Shown: positions 1 to 7,221, counted from the first letter of the stretch. The stretch is DNA of 9,880 bases from Candidatus Fermentibacterota bacterium (GCA_012523605.1 JAAYTY010000149.1:1-9880), one strand, 5' to 3'. Program-made: numbers and translations. Notes: generated from the sequence alone by a model not told the origin.

Positions 1-351
1 CAGAGCGAGAGCCCTCTCCACCGGCGGCACCCGTCTGGAGAATCCCTGTGGGATCACCGCCGAAACCTTCCTGTGGAAGGGCAGGAAGAGTTCCGTATCC
101 GGCCAGGGCTCCAGATGCAGCGCCTTCGACCAGCCCAGCGGGGCCAGTATCTCCCAGGATCTCTGATAGATGTGCCGAGCGAGCGCGCCCGTGCACTGCA
201 TTCCCAGCAGAGCCTCTGCGCGGGGGCCCCTGCCGGGCGGCGGATCCGGCATCGCACGGAGCTGGGGAGAGCCTTCTGCCCTGGGATCGCGGAGGCCCAT
301 GACGGCTGCGCCGAGCCCGGTCCAGAATGCCAGGGCTTCTCCGCGCCTCAT
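1..351 (-). CDS. Unrecognised protein, 3' end cut by window edge, coupled to recX
   Basis: An open frame of 117 codons with no stop runs from an ATG at 351 to the left edge. The ATG overlaps the recX stop as ATGA, and a GGAGGGC ribosome-binding sequence sits directly upstream, itself part of a tandem 9-bp repeat. The visible protein starts MRRGEALAFWTGLGAAVMGL, a short basic then hydrophobic stretch that could be a weak signal or membrane segment. A Pro/Arg/Gly-rich stretch follows (about residues 30-48). Then comes a part rich in Trp and aromatic residues (about 50-100) with segments such as ARHIYQRSWEILAPLGW and LEPWPDTELFLPFHRK. I recognise no family. Translational coupling to recX suggests it belongs to the recA-recX transcription unit, but nothing shows a repair function. 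The open frame plus the overlap make a real gene likely; the product is unknown. Confidence 0.7.
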   Translation of the reverse strand, partial: MRRGEALAFWTGLGAAVMGLRDPRAEGSPQLRAMPDPPPGRGPRAEALLGMQCTGALARHIYQRSWEILAPLGWSKALHLEPWPDTELFLPFHRKVSAVIPQGFSRRVPPVERALAL

Positions 352-986
352 CGCCCTCCGTGCCCTCCGTCCCCCGCCAGAGCCCTCCGTGCTATCCGGA
401 GCGAGACGGCGACGGAGAAGCCCCTTCTCCTGAGAAAGCCCACGGCGCGCCTGAGAGCGACTCTTCCGTCGAGGCTCCCGTACCGTCTGCGGACCATTTC
501 GACGAGCGATTCGGCCTCGGCATCCTCGTCCACCGGATCCAGCGCCGCCCTGGCGGCGTCGCCTGTGACGCCGCGGGCCGCGAGACCCGATCTCAGCGCG
601 GCTGTCCCCCTGCCCGGCCTGGAGGCGGCCCAGATGCGGGCGAACCTCGCATCGTCAACCCATCCGGCGGCGATATCCCTCTCGATCTCCGCCTCCACGA
701 CGCACGGGGAGTATCCCCTCCGGAGAAGATGAGACCTGAGCCGGGCCACGGATCTCTCCGCCATGCCCAGAAACCTCGCGGAGTCCCTGGCCGCGGCCTC
801 CCGCTGAGCCTTCAGCGCCTGATCCCGCAGGGCACGGATGTCAGCCTCCATGCCTTCGACGACACCCATCCTGCGGAGAATCGAGACGGGGACGATGAAG
901 GTCTCACCCCCGGCGGAGACCGAAGCCCAGCCCCTCCTGAGGGGGGTTATCGACTCGATCTCCCCGCCGTCAGGCCTGGTCGCCAC
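348..986 (-). CDS. recX: Regulatory protein RecX, modulator of RecA
   Basis: RecX proteins bind along RecA filaments and limit their growth or activity. The 212-residue product from a GTG at 986 has the family's layout. A small N-terminal beta part (about residues 10-40, ESITPLRRGWASVSAGGETF) is followed by arginine-rich three-helix repeats. These carry the typical signature GWVDDARFARIW at about residues 108-119 and LRSGLAARGV at about 131-140. Its position directly after recA supports the call. The start is inferred: no ATG lies near the N-terminus, and the GTG overlaps the recA end by 17 nt, giving the expected length. No strong ribosome-binding site is visible, so translation probably depends on ribosomes finishing recA. 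The C-terminus ends in a Gly/His-rich tail encoded by the GGAGG-containing repeat that serves the next gene. Confidence 0.92.
   Translation of the reverse strand: MATRPDGGEIESITPLRRGWASVSAGGETFIVPVSILRRMGVVEGMEADIRALRDQALKAQREAAARDSARFLGMAERSVARLRSHLLRRGYSPCVVEAEIERDIAAGWVDDARFARIWAASRPGRGTAALRSGLAARGVTGDAARAALDPVDEDAEAESLVEMVRRRYGSLDGRVALRRAVGFLRRRGFSVAVSLRIARRALAGDGGHGGR
357..374 (-). repeat. Tandem 9-bp repeat ending recX and supplying a ribosome-binding site
   Basis: ACGGAGGGC occurs twice in a row on the minus strand. It encodes the Gly/His-rich recX C-terminus and presents two GGAGG sequences just before the ATG at 351. Confidence 0.6.
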
Positions 987-1992
987 CAGTGCCCGGCAGG
1001 CCGAGGGCTCTGCGGATGTCCTTCTCCAGCTTCTCCGCGACCTCGCGGTTCTCGGAGAGGAACTTCCTGCAGTTGTCACGACCCTGGCCGATCTGAAGAT
1101 CGCCGTAGGAGTACCAGGTGCCCCTCTTGCCCAGCAGGCCCTTCTCGAGGCCGATGTCCACCAGTTCGCCGTACAGTGAGATGCCCTCGCCGTGGATGAT
1201 GTCGAACTCGCACTGCCTGAAGGGAGAGGCCATTTTGTTCTTCACGACCTTCGCCTTCGTGCGGCTGCCGGTGACCTCCTCGCCGTCCTTTATCGAAGCG
1301 ACCCGCCTGATGTCTATCCGAATGCTGGCATAGAACTTCAGGGCCCTGCCGCCGGTCGTCGTCTCCGGGTTGCCGAACATCACTCCTATCTGCATGCGGA
1401 TCTGATTGATGAAGATCACCGCGCAGTTCGATCTGGAGACGGCTCCGGTGAGCTTTCTGAGCGCCTGAGACATCAGCCGCGCCTGCAGACCCACGTGCGC
1501 GTCGCCCATCTCGCCCTCCAGCTCGGCGCGGGGCACCAGCGCGGCAACCGAATCGACCACGATGGCGTCGACTGCATTGCTCCTGACGAGCATCTCGGTT
1601 ATTTCGAGGGCCTGCTCGCCGCTGGAAGGCTGGGATACGAGGAGCTTGTCCACGTCAAGCCCTATCTTCGCGGCGTACTGGGGGTCGAGAGCGTGCTCGG
1701 CGTCTATGAACGCCACTTCGCCGCTCTTCTGGGCATTGGCGAGCACGTGGAGCGCAAGCGTGGTCTTCCCCGACGACTCGGCGCCGTAGATCTCGGTTAT
1801 CCTGCCTCTCGGGATCCCGCCTATGCCGAGGGCGGCGTCGAGCGAGATGGATCCCGTGGGAATGACTTCCGCCTTCACGGCGGTGTTCTCGCCGAGCCTC
1901 ATGATCGAGCCCTGGCCGAACTGCTTCTGGATCTGCGCAAAGGCCGCCTGCAGCGCCTTCTGCTTCTCGTCGGCCGCCGATTCCCTCGCCAT
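970..1992 (-). CDS. recA: Recombinase RecA
   Basis: RecA forms ATP-dependent filaments on single-stranded DNA, drives strand exchange and stimulates LexA self-cleavage. The 340-residue protein is very well conserved. It has an N-terminal helix with EKQKALQAAFAQIQKQFG, Walker A GAESSGKTT at residues 70-78, Walker B AIVVDSVAAL at about 143-152, and the DNA-binding L2 region with NQIRMQIGVMFGNPETTTGG at about 196-215. The C-terminal domain includes SYGDLQIGQGRDNCRKFL. The C-terminus (GLPGTGGDQA) is short and lacks the acidic tail of Escherichia coli RecA. The ATG at 1992 matches the family start. A longer in-frame GTG at 2019 overlaps the thpR stop but has no ribosome-binding site, while GAAGGCGGG precedes the ATG. 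The gap from thpR is 23 nt, and no recognised LexA box is present in it. Confidence 0.98.
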   Translation of the reverse strand: MARESAADEKQKALQAAFAQIQKQFGQGSIMRLGENTAVKAEVIPTGSISLDAALGIGGIPRGRITEIYGAESSGKTTLALHVLANAQKSGEVAFIDAEHALDPQYAAKIGLDVDKLLVSQPSSGEQALEITEMLVRSNAVDAIVVDSVAALVPRAELEGEMGDAHVGLQARLMSQALRKLTGAVSRSNCAVIFINQIRMQIGVMFGNPETTTGGRALKFYASIRIDIRRVASIKDGEEVTGSRTKAKVVKNKMASPFRQCEFDIIHGEGISLYGELVDIGLEKGLLGKRGTWYSYGDLQIGQGRDNCRKFLSENREVAEKLEKDIRRALGLPGTGGDQA

Positions 1993-2015
1993 GCCTAACC
2001 CGCCTTCCGCGCGGG

Positions 2016-2546
2016 TCACCGCCCGCGGCTGTACAGTTCCTCGTATGAAGATCCCGATGACGACAATGTGCTATTATAGACGACGAGCCTTCTCAACTCA
2101 CCAGACCAGGGTCCGGGCCTGGAAAGACGGGCTTCCCCGTCGAAGCGCCCCTGCCGGGCCACCGTAAGGTGGGGAGTGAACCTGCCGGGTTTCTCCTGCC
2201 TCCCCCTGTCGTCGCGGATCCTGCCGAGCTCCGCGGCCATCCTGGCGGCCTCCGGGCCGAAATGACCTCCTATCCAGTAGACGGAGGGCAGGCCCGCGCC
2301 GCCGGCCCTGAAGCACCCCGTGCTGTCCAGAGTGAAGCCCACCGGGGGGATGTCCATGCCTTCGACGGTTTTTTCCAGCTCCGAGACAATCGAGGCGGGG
2401 ACGTCTCCCAGAAACCTCAGCGTGAGGTGGACTTGACCGGGCCGCACCCATCTGAGACCCGGGAACCTGAGCCTCTCGACCTCCATCCAGGCGGACACCG
2501 CCTCCAGAGTGTCTGAAGGCAGAGGCATCGCTGCGAAGATCCTCAT
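2016..2546 (-). CDS. thpR: RNA 2',3'-cyclic phosphodiesterase ThpR (LigT family)
   Basis: Members of the 2H phosphoesterase family open 2',3'-cyclic phosphate ends on RNA, and some show RNA ligase activity in vitro. The 176-residue protein carries the two defining HxTx motifs, HLTL at residues 40-43 and HLTV at 126-129. It begins with the typical strand MRIFAAMPLP. Length is normal for the family (about 175-190). The ATG overlaps the cinA stop as ATGA, so it is probably translationally coupled to cinA. The cinA-thpR-recA order is known from several bacterial groups. Near its end the gene contains the codons TAT AAT, which form a perfect -10 box facing recA. Confidence 0.93.
   Translation of the reverse strand: MRIFAAMPLPSDTLEAVSAWMEVERLRFPGLRWVRPGQVHLTLRFLGDVPASIVSELEKTVEGMDIPPVGFTLDSTGCFRAGGAGLPSVYWIGGHFGPEAARMAAELGRIRDDRGRQEKPGRFTPHLTVARQGRFDGEARLSRPGPWSGELRRLVVYNSTLSSSGSSYEELYSRGR
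2073..2101 (-). promoter_or_regulatory. Possible internal promoter for recA inside thpR
   Basis: A perfect TATAAT lies at 2073-2078 on the minus strand. At 17-bp spacing the -35 position (about 2096-2101) reads GTGAGT, matching the TTGACA consensus at only three of six bases; a TTGAGA lies too close, at 12 bp. Initiation near 2066 would give recA a leader of about 74 nt. TATAAT is uncommon in this GC-rich sequence, and the TAT and AAT codons break the local preference for codons ending in G or C. This is an inference from sequence only. Confidence 0.4.
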
Positions 2547-3748
2547 CCCAGCATCTCCCAGAGCAAGCCCATCGCCCGTGCGACGGCGCCCTCCCTCACC
2601 GCGTCCCTGTCACCCCAGAGCCTGTTCGCAAGGGCCGCCTCGAACCCGGGGCCGGTTGCGGCGATCCAGACCGTTCCTACGGGCTTCTCCGGCGTGCCGC
2701 CGGCCGGCCCTGCGATGCCGGTGACCGCCAGAGCCGCTCCGGCGCCAAGCCTCTCCAGAACGCCGCGGGCCATGGCACGCGCCGTCTCCTCGCTGACCGC
2801 GCCGTGAGCGGCCAGCAGATCCTCCCCCACTCCGAGGAGAGAAGACTTGAGTCTGTCGGAGTAGGCGATCACTCCGCCGGCGAACCACCCGGACGAGCCC
2901 GGGACAGAGGTCAGCCTTGCACCGAGCATGCCGCCGGTGCACGATTCGGCGACTCCCAGCATGAGCCCCCGTTCCTGGAGGGCGCCGCCCAGGACGGCTT
3001 CGAGCGATCTCCACTCGCCGACGGCGTATGCCTTCCTGCCGAGGCGCGCGGCGATCCTGCGGGCGGCAGAGGCGCTGTCCGGCCCGCGGAGCTTCAGGTC
3101 CACCATGGACGGTCTGGGCAGGAAGGCCGTTTGCGCGGTGTCGGCGAGGCCCTCCCGGCGCACCAGGTCGTACAGCTCCTGCTCGGGGATGCCCCACGTC
3201 CTCACGATAGCCTGCCGGGCCTGACCGACGGCGGCCAGGCCGGCCTCGTCGAGGCATGGGCCGACGAGCGCGGCTGCCTCGCGGGGAACGCCGGGCAGGG
3301 AGATGACCGTGCCGCCCAGGGAGTCGAGCACGATTCCGGGTGCGACACCCGCCGGGTTCCGGACGGGTCTGGAGCCCTCGGGGATGTCCGCCTGCACGAG
3401 CGCTCCGGAAGGACAGGGGACGCCCTGCATCCGGTACCTGTCCCTGACGAAACCCTCGGCTGCTGCATTGCGCACCAGGGGCAGCCCCAGTGTACTTGCG
3501 ACTGCCGAAAGGGTCATGTCGTCGTCGGTAGGTCCGAGCCCGCCGGTGGTGACGAGGAGAACGCCGGGCCCCAGCATCTCTCGGACGGCGCGCGAGACCG
3601 CTTCCATGTTGTCGGCGGACACCCTGGCCTCGGAGACCGCGAGACCCCTCGAAGAGAGCGCTTCAGCCACAACCGCCAGGTTGCGGTCCGACACCCGCCC
3701 CTCCAGGAGCTCGTCACCGACCAGCAGAACCTTCGCCTCAGCGTGCAC
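2543..3748 (-). CDS. cinA: CinA family protein: nucleotide-binding domain plus NMN deamidase (PncC) domain
   Basis: CinA proteins join an N-terminal molybdopterin-binding-like (COG1058) domain, in some members an ADP-ribose pyrophosphatase, to a C-terminal PncC domain that deamidates nicotinamide mononucleotide in pyridine nucleotide salvage. The 401-residue product has both. TTGGLGPTDDDMT at about residues 67-79 marks the N-terminal domain. ESCTGG at 268-273, then VIAYSDRLKSSLLGV at about 293-307 and TGIAGPAGG at 343-351, mark PncC. Length is typical (about 400-430). The chosen GTG at 3748 overlaps the end of pgpA by 11 nt and puts the conserved strand AEAKVLLVGDELLEGR at the N-terminus; the upstream G-rich stretch is a modest ribosome-binding site. 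In several Gram-positive bacteria cinA is co-transcribed with recA; here only thpR separates them. Confidence 0.95.
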   Translation of the reverse strand: MHAEAKVLLVGDELLEGRVSDRNLAVVAEALSSRGLAVSEARVSADNMEAVSRAVREMLGPGVLLVTTGGLGPTDDDMTLSAVASTLGLPLVRNAAAEGFVRDRYRMQGVPCPSGALVQADIPEGSRPVRNPAGVAPGIVLDSLGGTVISLPGVPREAAALVGPCLDEAGLAAVGQARQAIVRTWGIPEQELYDLVRREGLADTAQTAFLPRPSMVDLKLRGPDSASAARRIAARLGRKAYAVGEWRSLEAVLGGALQERGLMLGVAESCTGGMLGARLTSVPGSSGWFAGGVIAYSDRLKSSLLGVGEDLLAAHGAVSEETARAMARGVLERLGAGAALAVTGIAGPAGGTPEKPVGTVWIAATGPGFEAALANRLWGDRDAVREGAVARAMGLLWEMLG

Positions 3749-4193
3749 CGGACAGCACCCCCGCGATGCCAAGTACGGCCGCGGCCATCACCCCTGCGGC
3801 CAGATCGTCCAGCACCACTCCCGCGGATCCCTCCATCGCGTCGAACAAGGAGACGGGCCAGGGTTTCAGTATGTCGAAGAACCTGAAGAGGAGCACGGCG
3901 GCGAGAAGCCAGAGGATGCCGTGCGGCGCGGCAAGGCAGGCGGCCCAGCAGCCGGCGATCTCGTCTATCGTCACCCTCGACGGATCGCGCCCCCACATCC
4001 TCACGCCGTGGGCCGCCCCAGCGAACGAGAGCGGGACAAGTGCGGCGAAGGCCATCCAGGGCGCGGAGGGACCGATCGCAGAAACCGCGAGGAAGATCAG
4101 GGCGGCGGCGATGCTGCCCGCCGTGCCGGGAGCCATAGGGGAGAACCCGGTTCCGAAGCCCGTCGCGATGGCCGTCAGCACAGGGTTCTTCAC
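3738..4193 (-). CDS. pgpA: Phosphatidylglycerophosphatase A
   Basis: PgpA removes phosphate from phosphatidylglycerol phosphate to give phosphatidylglycerol at the inner membrane, the step after PgsA, which is encoded just upstream. The 151-residue protein shows the family motifs in order: GFGTGFSPMAPGTAGS at about residues 12-27, IDEIAG at about 76-81, FRFFDILKPWP at about 103-113 and LDDLAAG at about 128-134, with hydrophobic segments between. Conserved Asp and Glu residues in these motifs are thought to bind metal. Two adjacent GTG codons (4196 and 4193) could start it. The second forms GTGA with the pgsA stop, matching other junctions here, and lies 8 nt after GAAGAGG. The first would add one residue. 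Confidence 0.94.
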   Translation of the reverse strand: MKNPVLTAIATGFGTGFSPMAPGTAGSIAAALIFLAVSAIGPSAPWMAFAALVPLSFAGAAHGVRMWGRDPSRVTIDEIAGCWAACLAAPHGILWLLAAVLLFRFFDILKPWPVSLFDAMEGSAGVVLDDLAAGVMAAAVLGIAGVLSGAR

Positions 4194-4762
4194 CACAGGA
4201 GCCTCTTCATTATAGCCCTGTTCCTCCCGAAGTAGTCCAGCCCGGAGGTCACCGCCAGGAGAACCGCGATGAGGAGCGACGCCCACGCCGCCGACTGGAG
4301 AAACGAGCGCGCCGTCGCCCCGATGTCCCGCTCAGGCAGGGCGAGCACGAGGTAGAAGATTATCGAGACGACCTCGGATGCGTTCTTCCACTTCCCGAGC
4401 CTCGATGGCATTATGAGCACTCCCGCATAGGCGGCTATGGCCCTGAGACCCGTCACCAGCAGTTCGCGCCCGATTATCACCCAGACCGCCCAGAGCGGCA
4501 CCAGATCGATCTGCACGAGCCCGATGAGCGCCAGACAGACCATCAGTTTGTCCGCAAGCGGGTCGAGGAAGCGGCCGAGGTTGGTCACCCAGCCGTACCG
4601 CCTCGCCAGGTATCCGTCGTAGAGGTCAGTGAGGGCGGCGAAGACGAACAACGCCAGCGAGGAATACCGGAAGGCGGGCCTCGGGTCCAGCAGCATCACC
4701 ATCGAGGCGGGGCCGAGTATCATCCTGAGAATGGTCAGGCGGTTAGGCCAGTTCAGGGGCAT
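4190..4762 (-). CDS. pgsA: CDP-diacylglycerol-glycerol-3-phosphate 3-phosphatidyltransferase
   Basis: PgsA makes phosphatidylglycerol phosphate from CDP-diacylglycerol and glycerol 3-phosphate, the committed step to acidic phospholipids. The 190-residue integral membrane protein has the complete CDP-alcohol phosphotransferase motif at residues 46-71, with Asp46, Asp49-Gly50, Ala53-Arg54, Gly63, Asp67 and Asp71. Several hydrophobic helices surround it. The N-terminus MPLNWPNRLTILRMILGP is typical. The ATG at 4762 lies 10 nt after the recR stop; only a weak AGG precedes it, so coupling to recR is likely. An upstream in-frame ATG at 4819 would overlap recR and add 19 residues unlike the family. 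The next gene, pgpA, acts on its product. Confidence 0.95.
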   Translation of the reverse strand: MPLNWPNRLTILRMILGPASMVMLLDPRPAFRYSSLALFVFAALTDLYDGYLARRYGWVTNLGRFLDPLADKLMVCLALIGLVQIDLVPLWAVWVIIGRELLVTGLRAIAAYAGVLIMPSRLGKWKNASEVVSIIFYLVLALPERDIGATARSFLQSAAWASLLIAVLLAVTSGLDYFGRNRAIMKRLLW

Positions 4763-4772
4763 CAGCCTGGCG

Positions 4773-5360
4773 TCAGACTTTCCGACGGCCCTCGAAGGCC
4801 TGGGCCAGGGTGAGAGCATCCATGAACTCGACCGAAGCCCCGGACGGCATTCCCCGGGCCAGCCTTGTCACCCTGGCGCCCGTGCACTCGAGGGCCCGCC
4901 CGAGGAACGAACATGTGGCCTCGCCGTCGGAGGTGGCGTCGAGAGCGAGGATGACCTCTTCGCAGCCCGTCTCCTCAACCAGACGCACGAGCCTTTCGAC
5001 ACCGAGCTGGGTCGGACCCATGCCGTCCAGCGGGGCGAGCAGGCCGTGGAGAACGAAGTAGAGCCCTCTGAAGAGGCCTGCATCCTCGATGGATCTCAGA
5101 TCAGCGGGATTCGCGACAACGCATATGGAACCGCCCCGCGAGGGGTCGGAGCACACCGAGCATGAGTCGCCCTCGGTCAGATTGCGGCATCTGGGGCACT
5201 CCCTGACTCGCTCCCATGTCTCCCGGAGGGCCTCCGACAGGTCCCTCGCTAGATCCCTGTCGTCCACCAGCGCGAAGGCCAGCCTCGTGGCCGTCTTCCT
5301 GCCGATGCCGGGCAGCCTGGAGAGCTGCTCCACGAGGCGGTCGAACCATCTGTCCGTCAC
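4773..5360 (-). CDS. recR: Recombination protein RecR
   Basis: RecR acts with RecF and RecO to load RecA at single-stranded DNA gaps. The 195-residue protein (family usual about 198) has a helix-hairpin-helix LSRLPGIGRKTATRLAF at about residues 13-29, a C4 zinc site (Cys55, 58, 67, 70) and a Toprim domain with ICVV at 79-82. A C-terminal Walker-B-like part follows. The GTG at 5360 shares GTGA with the ybaB stop, follows GGAGGG at 5366-5371 by 5 nt, and gives the usual N-terminus. One oddity: the first Toprim acidic residue, Glu in Escherichia coli RecR (VVESPAD), is Ala83 here (VVANPAD). The later VEGEAT is SDGEAT. RecR needs no Toprim catalysis, so function may be intact. Confidence 0.96.
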   Translation of the reverse strand: MTDRWFDRLVEQLSRLPGIGRKTATRLAFALVDDRDLARDLSEALRETWERVRECPRCRNLTEGDSCSVCSDPSRGGSICVVANPADLRSIEDAGLFRGLYFVLHGLLAPLDGMGPTQLGVERLVRLVEETGCEEVILALDATSDGEATCSFLGRALECTGARVTRLARGMPSGASVEFMDALTLAQAFEGRRKV

Positions 5361-5662
5361 AGAAGCCCTCCGAGGGATGGCATCCCGAGATCCCTCATCC
5401 TGGCCGCCTGGAGCTCCCGGCTCTTCTCCACGGCGTCGCGCACGGCGGCGAGGATCATATCCTCGAGGAGATCGGGATCGGCCCCCTCGAGAGCTTCCGG
5501 CGGGATCGAAATCCCCACCAGCTCGCCCTGGCCGGTGACCGTGGCCTTCAGCCCGCCGGCCGATCCTTCCACGCGCGCCCCGGCCAGCTCCTCCTGAATC
5601 CGTACGAGGCCCTGCTGCATCCTCTGGGCCTGCTCCAGCGCCTGTTTCATCTGCCTGTTCAC
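5357..5662 (-). CDS. ybaB: YbaB/EbfC family nucleoid-associated protein
   Basis: These small dimeric proteins bind DNA and affect nucleoid structure; they are nearly always encoded between dnaX and recR, as here. The 101-residue product has a long N-terminal helix rich in Gln and Met (MKQALEQAQRMQQGLVRIQE at 5-24). A beta-rich core (LKATVTGQGELVGISIPP at about 38-55) and a helix with DPDLLEDMILAAVRDAVEKS follow, then a Met/Gly-rich tail. The GTG at 5662 forms GTGA with the dnaX stop and lies 7 nt after AGGAG. An ATG four codons later (5650) is a less well placed alternative. Confidence 0.95.
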   Translation of the reverse strand: MNRQMKQALEQAQRMQQGLVRIQEELAGARVEGSAGGLKATVTGQGELVGISIPPEALEGADPDLLEDMILAAVRDAVEKSRELQAARMRDLGMPSLGGLL

Positions 5663-7212
5663 TGCCTTCTCCTGTCGTTCGAGTCATCGTAGCTCATCGC
5701 GTCGAACAGGTCCAGCAGCTTCCTGGTGGCTTCGCGCTCCTCCTCGCTGGGGCCCTGCCTTGCCCGGCTATCGGCATCTCCGCAACCTCCGCCGCCCTCC
5801 GGTTCGGCGCCTTCGATCCCGCCCGCCCCGTCCTCTCCATCGGGCTTCGCCCTCACGGCCCTGCCCGGGCGACGGGTCCTCGGAGGCCTGTCGCCGGAAC
5901 TTGTCGAGGACTCCGACGATGCCGGTGCCGTGTGCACGGCGGCCTCTACCGCCTGTTCCTCCCCGGACGGCTTCCGGCGGTCGGGCGGTTCCTCCCCCGC
6001 GGAAGGGGCCGATCGGGCGTCCCGGGGTGCGGGTTCGCGCCGCTCCGGTCTTGCCCGGATCGAAGGAGCGGCCGGCGGCCCCTTTCTCTCCAGTTCTACA
6101 GGCGGAAGCTGGGCGAGCCCTATCGCGCTGCTCATCCGCGTGGCGGCCATCACGGCGCTCTCCAGGGCGACTCTGGGGAGGCTGGCCGTCTTGGCCTCGG
6201 AAGCCGCTGCCGAAACAATCCTGAGTACGTTGAGAATCACTGTGTCGGAGACGGACCCGGCGATGCTCCGCATCGTCTCCATCTCCCTGTCGGGCAGGTC
6301 GTCGAGCCCGGATCCGCTTCCGGCGGATAGCAGCATGAGGTTGCGCAGATACTCGATGAAAGCGTCGCACAGCTCTTCTATGCTGTAGCCCCTGTCGAGG
6401 GCCTCCCCGACCGCATCAAGCGCCTCGGGGGCTCTGCCGGAAAGGATGGCCGACGCGAGACAGGCCAGCAGATCGGATTCGACCACCCTCAGGAGGCTCT
6501 CGGCGCTCTCCCTTGTTATGTCGCCCCCGGCGAAGCTCACGAGCTGGTCCATGATCGACAGGGCATCCCTCAGGCTGCCGCCGCTGGCCCGGCAGACCAT
6601 CGCCACCGCATCTTTGTCGATCGTTATGCCCTCGCGGGCGGCCTCCCGGATCAAGTACTCGGACATCACCGGCGATGGAATCCTGCGGAAGTCGAATCTC
6701 TGGCACCTGCTGATGATGGTGGCTGGGACCTTCCTGGGCTCGGTGGTGGCGAAGACGAACACGACGAAGTCCGGCGGCTCCTCGAGAATCTTGAGCAGGG
6801 CGTTGAAGGCCTCCCTGGTGAGCATGTGGACCTCGTCGATTATGTAGATCTTCGAGCGTCCGGCGGCGGGGGAGTACCGTGCCTTCTCCCTGAGGTCGCG
6901 TACCTCGTCGATTCCCCTGTTGCTCGCGCCGTCGATCTCGAGCACGTCCATGTCCGAGCCCGAGGCGATCCTCCTGCAGCTCTCGCATTCCTGGCAGGGT
7001 CTGGAGGTGGGGCCCTTTTCACAGTTGAGGGCTTTCGCGAGAATGCGCGCAGTGGTTGTCTTCCCGACGCCCCTGGGCCCGGTGAAGAGATAGGCGTGGC
7101 CCACCCGCCCGGAATCGATGGCGTTCCTGAGTGTGACCGTCACATGGTCCTGTGCGAGGACCTCTTCGAAGCTCTGGGGGCGCCATTTCCTTGCGAAGAC
7201 GAGGTAGCTCAA
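5659..7212 (-). CDS. dnaX: DNA polymerase III subunit gamma/tau (clamp loader ATPase)
   Basis: DnaX is the motor of the clamp loader that places the beta sliding clamp on DNA. The 517-residue protein has Walker A GPRGVGKTT at residues 45-53 and a zinc site with Cys64, 73, 76 and 79. Walker B DEVH lies at 126-129, sensor 1 FATTEP at 154-159, the SRC arginine-finger motif at 168-170, and sensor 2 GGSLRDA at 211-217. The C-terminal part from about residue 380 is a low-complexity Pro/Glu/Arg/Ser stretch ending in a short helix (about 490-505). No A-rich slippery sequence for programmed frameshifting is evident. The TTG at 7212 is chosen because it gives the family start LSYLVFARKWRP and lies 4 nt after GGAGG. 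The ATG at 7254 would lie within the SRP RNA. Confidence 0.96.
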   Translation of the reverse strand: MSYLVFARKWRPQSFEEVLAQDHVTVTLRNAIDSGRVGHAYLFTGPRGVGKTTTARILAKALNCEKGPTSRPCQECESCRRIASGSDMDVLEIDGASNRGIDEVRDLREKARYSPAAGRSKIYIIDEVHMLTREAFNALLKILEEPPDFVVFVFATTEPRKVPATIISRCQRFDFRRIPSPVMSEYLIREAAREGITIDKDAVAMVCRASGGSLRDALSIMDQLVSFAGGDITRESAESLLRVVESDLLACLASAILSGRAPEALDAVGEALDRGYSIEELCDAFIEYLRNLMLLSAGSGSGLDDLPDREMETMRSIAGSVSDTVILNVLRIVSAAASEAKTASLPRVALESAVMAATRMSSAIGLAQLPPVELERKGPPAAPSIRARPERREPAPRDARSAPSAGEEPPDRRKPSGEEQAVEAAVHTAPASSESSTSSGDRPPRTRRPGRAVRAKPDGEDGAGGIEGAEPEGGGGCGDADSRARQGPSEEEREATRKLLDLFDAMSYDDSNDRRRQ

Positions 7213-7216
7213 AGAT

Positions 7217-7221
7217 CCTCC
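7217..7221 (-). promoter_or_regulatory. Ribosome-binding site that fixes the TTG start of dnaX
   Basis: GGAGG lies 4 nt upstream of the TTG at 7210-7212. Together with the conserved SYxVxARKWRP start this favours TTG over the upstream in-frame ATG at 7252-7254. Confidence 0.75.

Noticed and set aside
2029..2036. Palindrome CTGTACAG between the thpR end and recA, considered as a LexA box
   Set aside because: The Gram-negative box needs CTGT and ACAG separated by eight bases, and the Bacillus type needs GAAC-N4-GTTC. This site fits neither and lies inside thpR codons.
4209..4214. TATAAT at the end of pgsA as a promoter for pgpA or cinA
   Set aside because: It arises from Ala-Ile-Met codons; the nearest -35-like TGGACT is 19 bp away, and pgpA overlaps pgsA with no leader.
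3303..4235. Long plus-strand open frames opposite cinA and pgpA, and similar ones opposite recA and dnaX
   Set aside because: They are antisense shadows of well-recognised minus-strand genes in GC-rich DNA; the translations are Arg/Pro/Gly-rich and match no family.
5361..5687. N-terminal extension of recR to an upstream ATG at 5687
   Set aside because: The extra 109 residues are Arg/Gly-rich out-of-frame reading of ybaB; the GTG at 5360 has a good ribosome-binding site and the family start.
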